Assembly: GCF_963678635.1 (NCBI RefSeq)
Contig: NC_087069.1
Coordinates: 55,410,928-55,474,927 of the forward strand
Direction of reading: 5' to 3'
DNA length: 64,000 bases
From: Symsagittifera roscoffensis
Taxonomy: Eukaryota > Xenacoelomorpha > Acoela > Convolutidae
How positions within the stretch are numbered: the stretch's first letter is position 1; every line of letters begins with the position of its first letter. The notes beneath the pieces are model-generated. The model searched no databases. It was given only the letters and a program-made list of their open reading frames with translations, and was not told where the DNA came from. This document shows positions 56,710 to 64,000 of this stretch, piece by piece. Both the position numbers and the translations under genes were made by a program.

Positions 56710-58137
56710 GCTTTTGAGGCTTAAGACTTTTGCTTCGAGTTTTCAAAAGCATGCTTGTTGAAGCAGGGAAAAAATTATGAAGACATAAAATCCCACTTTT
56801 TAGACATGTAGTCGGAAATATGCAGATTCTGGGATATTTTAAACAGAATTCATACAAGAAAAAAAATCATTTTTCCTCTTTATAATTTTTTTGGAACATT
56901 ATAACCAATTACGTTGAGCTTTATAAAAATGCTTATATTATCATACAATCATTTTTTTTACTGATAGGAAGTCAATTATATATCTATTACGGTATAAAAG
57001 TCAATTACAATCTAGTGTAAACGTAATTTTTCTAATGCAGTTGTGTTGTGATATACTTATTTAAATGAAAAAAATTATTGTTTATTTGATTTTTTAATCT
57101 TATCCTAAAAAAGCAAAAAAAAAAAGCAGAGTGCAGAGTTTTTAAATTGTTTGAGATCATCTGTCGCTTTTTGTTCCGACCATTGAAAACGGGGAGGATT
57201 TTTGGATTCGGGCTTGGTTTAGTTTTTTTTTTGTTTTCCACGCAAAATCAGCTACCACAAATAATCATCGTACAGGGTAGAGTGATATATCACAATAAAG
57301 CCCTCCAATTGAGAAAAACCGGTTTGAAATTTTTGATTTTTGGTTTTATTTTCGAGCTGATTAGTAGGGTAGTTAGTAATTGCAATAGCATAATTTAGCC
57401 TAATTTAAGTCTTGAAAACATAGTTTTACTTAAGTAAAGGCAGTTTTCCGGAGTTTTTTGTGCAATTTTGGAAATGAAAAATTTGAAAATTGTTTTTTAT
57501 TTTTCTGATCATATTTTTTCAAAAATTGTTTCCCAATTGATATATTTTACTATGACTCTCAAAGTTGCCTAAGTTCTCATTTTTCGTTCAGATTTTTGTA
57601 TCACAACACTCAGAAAAAAAACGACACCAATTTGAGAAAACCTTTTTTTTTTTTTTTAAAATTGGTCGGAACATTCTGTGCTACTTGCACAGTACACAGA
57701 AACCGGCTATCCTTGTTTTGTTCTGCTAACATGTCCACGATTGAATATTGCAAATTTTTTCGTGACCAGTTTTTAATTTTCTGCAATGCTTGCCAAAATT
57801 TTGCAGGATTTTAACGGGTTTTTGCACATACATTTCCAGCTGTTTCGACCAATTTCTAAAACAACCCGGGTTGACCAAAATTTCTAGTCAAACAATATTT
57901 ACGTATGAGAAACATTTTTATCCCACAAATTCTTACAGCTCCAAGCACAAAAAATATATATATTTAAACTCTATGACAATCTTTTTTATTTTGAAGTTGT
58001 ATCATAAGCAATTTTTCAAACATGAAAAATGTATTACAAGCTGTTTTTTGTTTTATTACAAGCTGTAGCAACTCTTGTCAAAGGATTTTTTCTTCTAGAT
58101 TTTTTCAAGTTTTGAACAAAAGCAATTACTAAATTAA
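56710..58137 (+). repeat. Tandem unit 1
   Basis: First copy of the duplicated unit. Nearly identical to 58138-59647 over long stretches, for example GTGATATATCACAATAAAGC and ACATTCTGTGCTACTTGCAC, implying a fairly recent duplication or gene conversion. Confidence 0.85.
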
Positions 58138-59647
58138 GCTTGTGAGGTTTAAAACTCTTGCTTCGAGTTTTCAAAAGCATGCTTGTTGAAGCAGGGAAAA
58201 AAATTATGAAGACAGAAAATCCCACTTTTTAGACATGTAGTCGGAAATATGCAGATTCTGGGATATTTTAAACAGAATTCATACAGCAAAAAAAATCATT
58301 TTTTCTCTTTATAATTTTGTTTGGATTATTTTAACCAATTACGTTGAGCTTTATAAAAATGATTATATTATCATACAATCATTTTTTCTCTTTATAATTT
58401 TGTTTGGATTATTTTAACCAATTACGTTGAGCTTTATAAAAATGCTTATATTATCATACAATCATTTTTTTTACTGATAGGAAGTCAATTATATATCTAT
58501 TACGGTATAAAAGTCAATTACAATCTAGTGTGATGGTAATTTTTCTAACGCAGTTGTGTTGTAATATACTTATTTAAATGAAAAAAATTATCGTTAATTT
58601 GATTTTTTAATCTTATCCTAAAAAAGCAAAAAAAAGCAGAGTGCAGAGTTTTTAAATTGTTTGAGATCATCTGTCGCTTTTTGTTCCGACCATTGAAAAC
58701 GGGGAGGATTTTTGTATTCGGGCTTGGTTTAGTTTTTTTCTGTTTTCCACGCAAAATCAGCTACCACAAATAATCATCGTACAGGGTAGAGTGATATATC
58801 ACAATAAAGCCCTCCAATTGAGAAAAACCGGTTTGAAATTTTTGATTTTTGGTTTTATTTTCGAGCTGATTAGTAAGGTTGTTAGTAATTGCAATAGCAT
58901 GTTTTAGCCTAATTTAAGTCTTGAAAACATAGTTTTACTCAAGTAAAGGCAGTTTTCCGGAGTTTTTTGTGCAATTTTGGAAATGAAAAATTTGAAAATT
59001 GTTTTTTATTTTTCTGATCATATTTTTTCAAAAATTGTTTCCCAATTGATATATTTTACTATGACTCTCAAATTTGCCTAAGTTCTCATTTTTCGTTCAG
59101 ATTTTTGTATCACAACACTCAGAAAAAAAACGACACCAATTTGAGAAAACCTTTTTTTTTTTTTTTAAAAATTGGTCGGAACATTCTGTGCTACTTGCAC
59201 AGTACACAGAAACCGGCTATCCTTGTTTTGTTCTGCTAACATGTCCACGATTGAATATTGCAAATTTTTTCGTGACCAGTTTTTAATTTTCTGCAATGCT
59301 TGCCAAAATTTTGCAGGATTTTAACGGGTTTTTGCACATACATTTCCAGCTGTTTCGACCAATTTCTAAAACAACCCGGGTTGACCAAAACTTCTAGTCA
59401 AACAATATTTACGTATGAGAAACATTTTTATCCCACAAATTCTTACAGCTCCAAGCACAAAAAATATATATATTTAAACTCTATGACAATCTTTTTTATT
59501 TTGAAGTTGTATCATAAGCAATTTTTCAAACATGAAAAATGTATTACAAGCTGTTTTTTGTTTTATTACAAGCTGTAGCAACTCTTGTCAAAGGATTTTT
59601 TCTTCTAGACTTTTTCAAGTTTTGAACAAAAGCAATTACTAAATTAA
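58138..59647 (+). repeat. Tandem unit 2 with internal 80-bp duplication
   Basis: Second copy. The segment with TCTCTTTATAATTTTGTTTG through TTATATTATCATACAATCA appears twice in succession (about 58298-58460). Confidence 0.85.
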
Positions 59648-59932
59648 GCTTCTGAGGTTTAAAACTCTTGCTTCGAGTTTTCAAAAGCATGTTAGTTGAA
59701 GCAGGGAAAAAGATTATGTAGACAAGCATTTTTAAAATAATTTGAGAAGAGATGCTACTGCAAACTTTACATCAAGTAATAGTCATTTGAGAAGAGTTGC
59801 TACTGCAAACCATGAGCTTCGTGAGATATTTTAGAATTTTTTTGATCAAGAGCTCCCGCGGTGGAAAAAGTTACAATCAAATCAAAATTTTTTCAATACC
59901 ACTGCGTAGAACAGTATTTAAACGCACTTTTC

Positions 59933-60331
59933 TTTTAAAAAAGTGACCAAAAATTGGCTTATTTCATTAGAACTATTGATTTTTCCTGCAAAATTTTCTT
60001 TTACTTTTGGTTTGAATAGTTTCTTCACAGTAGAAACATCAGCACTAAAAGTGAATTGAAAGGTCGCATGAAAGTTTTATCTACAATTTACCTATTTTGC
60101 TTCAGCGAGATAATATGTCTCTAACTATCGAATCGATTAATGGAGTCTAAAATGCAATCGGTAACAGTTAAACTGAAATAAAATAAAATCAATTATTTGG
60201 CGTTTAAAAAGGTTTTTTGTATCACAGCTGCAAATTTACTTGCGATAGTTGAATGCAAGGTTAGTTTTACTGATTGCGAGCACGTTGAAACTCTTGTCCT
60301 GGAAATAATGATGCCTTCCTTTGAACAACAG
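59933..60331. other. Flank or intron before the first visible TRPN exon
   Basis: AT-rich, no feature recognised until the acceptor CTTTGAACAACAG at 60319-60331. Confidence 0.5.
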
Positions 60332-60579
60332 GATTGAAAGAGGTTGAGTTTGATGATGTCCCAACTACACTCGGAGGCAGCAGACGTGCTTCCACCCGAC
60401 CAGGGACAAGACAAGGGGAGGGTGAGGTGGAGGGGGAGGGGGAGGGAGAGGAGGATGATGCCCCCCATTTGGACGAGTATCTGCTGTTGAAGTTGGCCAA
60501 GGGGGGCGAGTGGAGCAGCATGTTCAAGTATCTCCCCATTGTCCAGATGCACGATCCAGCACTCAGAACCCAGGACAAG
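60332..60579 (+). CDS. TRPN/NOMPC-like channel, exon 1 in window (5' partial)
   Basis: Acceptor GAACAACAG, donor AAG/GTATAG; enters in phase 1, leaves in phase 0, so an upstream exon is missing. The first half is a disordered acidic linker with an EGEVEGEGEGE run. The second reads DEYLLLKLAKGGEWSSMFKY, the start of the ankyrin domain. Drosophila NOMPC has LLLKLARQGEW at the corresponding point. TRPN channels gate mechanical force through a long ankyrin spring tied to microtubules in ciliated sensory cells (known biology). Only the N-terminal ankyrin part is in the window, so other ankyrin proteins are possible. Confidence 0.72.
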
Positions 60580-60839
60580 GTATAGACACAAATGTTTAGT
60601 TTAGTTCCCTTTCTAGTTTTTTTTTACACAATCGATCTAATAGTTATAACTTTCAACCCGCCCATCTCTTGAAGTGTTTTACCAATTAGCGACAGTTTTT
60701 CGGAAAAATATCACATAAGGTGTTACCAGCGTGTCTGAACAAAATGGCACTTGAGAACTTTTTTTAAAGATTTGCTAAGGCAGAAAAAGGCGAAAGCAGG
60801 TAAAAGATTGAAGGCTTTTTTAACTTGCACGCTCTTATG

Positions 60840-61188
60840 CTTACAGACATAACAAATGGCTCTGATTTTTCTGCATAGAACTCTTCATACATACGACAGA
60901 TGTTTATGATTTTTCTGCGCAGAACTCTTTACACATATGAGATAGATGACTATAGTTTTTCTGTGTAGAACTCTTTACACATATGATAGATGACTATGGT
61001 TTTTCTTTGCAGAATTCTTTACACATATAATAGATGACTAGCGTTTTTCTGTGAAGAACTCTTTACACATATGATAAATATCTAGGGTTTTTCTGTGCAG
61101 AACTCTTTACACATATAATAGATGACTAGCGTTTTTCTGTGCAGAACTCTTTACACATATGATAGATGACTATGGTTTTTCTTTGCAG
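60840..61188 (+). repeat. 44-bp tandem array of decoy 3' splice sites
   Basis: Seven upstream copies of the motif TTTTTCTNTGCAG-AACTCTTT precede the true acceptor. AG dinucleotides fall at 60877, 60921, 60967, 61011, 61055, 61099 and 61143, with the real one at 61187; spacing is 44 bp except one of 46. Each copy contains the last bases of the intron and the first bases of exon 2 (AACTCT). Entering the exon frame at a decoy meets a TGA or TAA within the unit, because AACTCTTTACACATATGA reads to a stop. Confidence 0.92.
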
Positions 61189-61290
61189 AACTCTGGGTGG
61201 ACCGTGCTGTTCTACGTGGTGGCCAGCAGTCAAGTGGAGATTTTCTTCCGTCTGGTGGAGTCCGGCGCAGACATTCTACACAGGGCACAT
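61189..61290 (+). CDS. TRPN-like exon 2 (one ankyrin repeat)
   Basis: Acceptor TTTTTCTTTGCAG, donor CAT/GTAAGT, 34 codons, phase 0. Reads NSGWTVLFYVVASSQVEIFF then RLVESGADILHRAH, an ankyrin repeat with the usual G-T-L-Y-A and L-GAD pattern. Matches NOMPC SAGLTPLMYAVKDNRTAIMD / RMIELGADV in order. Followed by a 512-bp intron with nothing recognised. Confidence 0.8.
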
Positions 61291-61802
61291 GTAAGTATAA
61301 ATATTCAGGGCTAATCTGTTCACTAAGAGAAGTGAGCGCCCTCATTAGTAGAAAAGGAAATCAGTAGTTTTTGAGATAATATTTTAACGCATGGTGATTA
61401 ACATGTCAAGTTTTTGAGTATTACAAAGGTCAAATTACGACGCCAAACTCGGATTATTTGGTAATGTTGTGGATTTCATGTACATAGTGAAATCAGTACA
61501 TAGAAACCATGGGAGGCGAGGCAAACTTATTCTTGTGCTCTGCTATAAAACCGAGCTTGGGATTGTATAATGTAAAAAATATATCATGTTTTTTTTTCAA
61601 ATATGCACCAAGCCAATACAGGCATTACAAACGAAACCTTATTTTGAGTATAAGTTGTCTGATACAAGACGGAAACATGAAAACAAAGAATTACATGTAG
61701 ATTTTGTCCGCTGTTTGACATGAATTTGTGTCGAATAAAATGCAGCCACCATCCCTTGTATCTCCTAATGTGTGGGTCTTTGTTGTTGTGTTCTTTGTGT
61801 AG

Positions 61803-61907
61803 GACGGTAGGTCCATCTGCCACGTGGCCGCCCAGTTCGCCTCCTATGACATGAATGTGTCAGTTGTGAATCAGTTCAGACCCAAACAACTCATGCTTCC
61901 CACACAT
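61803..61907 (+). CDS. TRPN-like exon 3 (one ankyrin repeat)
   Basis: Acceptor GTGTTCTTTGTGTAG (TG-rich, TAG, as in CEP135), donor CAT/GTGAGT, 35 codons, phase 0. Reads DGRSICHVAAQFASYDMNVS, with the ankyrin DG-S-H-AA core. Corresponds to the NYNVLHIAAMYS repeat of NOMPC. Confidence 0.8.
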
Positions 61908-62047
61908 GTGAGTACACACATCACTATATCACCACTATATTGTACTTGCATATCACATTTAGACTGTACCCTCCGATTGACATTGCTTTTCTATTTTCTC
62001 ATTGCCCTCTTTCAACGCCACAAACGCTTACCAAACCGTATACTTTA

Positions 62048-62235
62048 GTAGGGGGCGCCTTTGGCGGGGGGGGGGGTTCGGACGCCCCCGACCTTCCTCA
62101 GCGATTCGACCCCCTCACCAACAAAAGGTCCCCACTTTGGTATTTTTTCATGGCATTTCATGATTATCGGCCGACTAACCCTAAAACGCCAATATATACT
62201 AATTTTGAAGGGGAGCGCGCACCAAACAAAATTCT
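62048..62235. repeat. Dispersed repeat, copy 2
   Basis: Partner of 3056-3460 (see there), with a 12-base G run at about 62067-62078. It lies in the 564-bp intron between TRPN exons 3 and 4; the rest of that intron shows nothing. Confidence 0.6.
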
Positions 62236-62471
62236 AAACTCTTACAGAATGGAAAGGCTTGAATGAGAATTTTCGTGGTAAAACCAAACACAAAATAAAG
62301 CTAACCTTTATCTACTGCCTTGTCAGTGCTGAATGGAGGGAAACAAAAAATCTTGGGGCTGTTCTCATTCATAGAAAACCCAAGTTATTGAAATTTTCAT
62401 CATTCAAAATAAATCTGTGACCCATCCCACTATTTGATGCTGTCGTGACATGTGTGACCTGTCTGATCCAG

Positions 62472-62582
62472 GGTCTGGACTTGACCCCTATGCACTATGC
62501 GTGTGTGCGGGTGGGCTTAGGACTGGACATCTGCCGTCTCTACTTCCGGGCAGGCAAACAACACAGACTCACGGAAGACGCT
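62472..62582 (+). CDS. TRPN-like exon 4 (one ankyrin repeat)
   Basis: Acceptor GTCTGATCCAG, donor GCT/GTAAGT, 37 codons, phase 0. Reads GLDLTPMHYACVRVGLGLDI and LYFRAGKQHRLTEDA. NOMPC has LLAAAGKDIRLKAD at the same point, an unusual AGK-RL motif shared with TRPN family members and not typical of generic ankyrin repeats; it is the best evidence for TRPN. A 353-bp intron follows. Confidence 0.82.
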
Positions 62583-62935
62583 GTAAGTTGACTATTTACT
62601 CCAGTTCAACTACTTTTTTTTCATTTGAAAGGATTTGTGATTACCGTTTTGCCTCTCGAATTGTTCGCGATAAAAAATTTTAAAACAATTCTGGAAAAAA
62701 ATTAGCAACTGGGTTTTTGGTTAGATGTTAATTTCTTTGCAGGACACCAAAAACACTGGGTGACCTTTTGACCCACAATTTTTAAGATGTCGGAAAAACT
62801 GTTCTATTTATATTTTCGATAACTTTCGTAAAACAAAGCATAGAACAGTTTCAAAAGAGATCAACTAATATCAACCTATCTAGACAAACTGATTATAGTA
62901 ATTTGAATGTAATTCTTCGAATAAATTATTTTCAG

Positions 62936-63040
62936 AGTGGCTCCATCCCCCTGATGATTGCAGCCCAGGTGGAGAACCTGGCCCTGTGCAGGGAACTGTT
63001 GATGATCTACGCCACAGACCAAGTCACGGCTCAGAACAAG
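62936..63040 (+). CDS. TRPN-like exon 5, with a GC donor
   Basis: Acceptor AAATTATTTTCAG, donor AAG/GCAAGT, a GC splice donor in an otherwise perfect consensus. 35 codons, phase 0. Reads SGSIPLMIAAQVENLALCRE then LLMIYATDQVTAQNK, aligning with NOMPC GKIPLLLAVESGNQSMCREL / AQTAEQLKA. The downstream exons are beyond the window. Confidence 0.82.
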
Positions 63041-63149
63041 GCAAGTAGAGAGTGTCTGTCTCATAGTCTCAATTCCAGTTCCTTCGTAGTAGTTCAATCG
63101 TGCATTAAACACAGTGCGTTAGTGGTTCAATAATGCGTTAGTGGTATAT

Positions 63150-64000
63150 TCCCGGGACGAGGTGCTCGGTTTTTGTTTCTCGAATTTCTCGACCAGAAAT
63201 TGGTATGTTTTGACCGTCTCGACCAAATTTGGGTATGTTTCGACTATCCCGACTTTCTCGACCGACATATTTAAAACTTTGTTTGTTCGACCCCGCATAG
63301 ATAAGTTCGACTGTTCTCGACCTATGTTTCGACTTTCTTGACCAAAATCGGGTATGCTTCGACTTTGTTTGACCCAGTTCAGATATGTTTCGACTTTCTC
63401 GATTATCTCGATCGACATGTTTTCAAGTTTTGTTTGTTCGACACCCCGCATTGATATGTTTCGACTGTTCTCGACCTATTTTTCGACTTTCTCCGACAAA
63501 ATTGGGTACGTTTTGACATTATCGACCTCTGTTTCGACTGTGCTCGACCTATTTTTTGACTTTCTCGACCAAAATTAGGTACTTTTTGTTTTTTATTGAC
63601 CTATGATTTGAAGGTTTCGACCTATGTTTCGGCTTTCTTGACCATAAATGGGCACATTTAGACTTTCTCGACAAAAACTGGGTGTGTTCGACTGTGCTTG
63701 ACTTATGCTTCGACCCTGCTCGACTTATGTTTTGAACTTGCTCGACCCATGTTTCGACTTTCTCGAAAAAAAGTTGGGTATGTTTCGAATTTCTCGTCGT
63801 ATGTTTCGACTTTCTCGACCAATGTTTCGAATTTCTCGACCAAAACTAGTATGTTTTGACTTTCTTGACCTATGTTTTGATTGTCTCGTCCTATTTTTTG
63901 ACTTTCCTGACCAAAAATGGGCATTTTTTGACATTCTCGACCAATGGTTTAACTTAGGTTTAACTTCTCGACCCAATTAGGTATGTTTCGACTTTGTTCA
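63150..64000. repeat. TCGA-rich minisatellite running off the window
   Basis: Irregular tandem units of about 20-45 bp built from TTTCGACTTTCTCGACC, CAAAATTGGGTATG and ATGTTTCGACTGT. Open frames on both strands are repeat translations. It lies in the intron after TRPN exon 5 and continues past the right edge. A related scrap is at about 55880-55990. Confidence 0.9.

Larger units (their letters stand above)
56544..59932. mobile_element. Tandem duplication enclosed by inverted repeats
   Basis: Outer arms about 56544-56700 and 59735-59932 are inverted (AAAAGTGCG, GCAGTGGTAT, CCGCGGGAGCTCTTGATC and TTGCAGTAGCATCTC match in reverse complement). Between them a unit starting GCTT-TGAGG-TTAA occurs at 56710 and 58138, with a third start at 59648 that stops early. 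Unit lengths are 1428 and 1510 bp, the difference explained by an extra 79-82-bp duplication near 58298-58460. The units carry repeat sequence also found in CEP135 intron D-E. Paired open frames (57790 and 59300) are copies of each other, not genes. Confidence 0.8.

Noticed and set aside
57790-59578. Pair of identical 92-codon frames
   Set aside because: They are duplicates because the DNA is a tandem repeat; the protein has no recognisable feature.

Overview
This is a eukaryotic, almost certainly invertebrate-animal, nuclear window: AT-rich, intron-dominated, with short exons joined by GT-AG (and one GC-AG) introns and many decayed transposons. Two animal genes are recognisable. A TRPN/NOMPC-type ankyrin channel gene, absent from mammals, fits an invertebrate, fish or amphibian; intron structure and repeat load favour an invertebrate. 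I cannot assign a phylum.

Layout. 1-2536 is a 97-bp minisatellite lying against a minus-strand first exon (2537-2738) that looks like the start of a rhodopsin-class GPCR; the array repeats that exon's TM1 and splice-donor sequence. 5735-27054 holds 22 plus-strand exons of a CEP135 (Bld10) centriole coiled-coil gene: 1013 codons plus stop, with all phases chaining; its 5' end is outside the window. Its introns carry foldback elements, tRNA-like sequences, a TC/TCTA microsatellite and a family of diverged repeats. 27055-32951 is intergenic: a minisatellite bounded by inverted ends (30400-30875), a 200-bp assembly gap and about 1.6 kb of nearly pure CATA tetranucleotide repeat. 32952-38218 is a decayed minus-strand Ty3/gypsy-like LTR element. 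43563-52110 is a shortened Polinton/Maverick with inverted repeats, a perfect 6-bp target duplication and a broken protein-primed DNA polymerase B. 56544-59932 is a 1.4-1.5 kb tandem duplication between inverted repeats. 60332-63040 holds five exons of a TRPN-like gene, and 63150-64000 is a TCGA-rich minisatellite.

The CEP135 product would act at centrioles and basal bodies, the TRPN product as a mechanosensory channel of ciliated cells; their proximity is not evidence of shared control. The most unusual signals concern splicing: two intronic minisatellites are built from copies of the adjacent exon/intron junction (a donor in the GPCR-like gene, an acceptor in the TRPN gene), and the CEP135 gene uses TG-rich acceptors ending in TAG at 21 of 22 exons. 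All similarity statements rest on reading and recalled family knowledge; no search was run.
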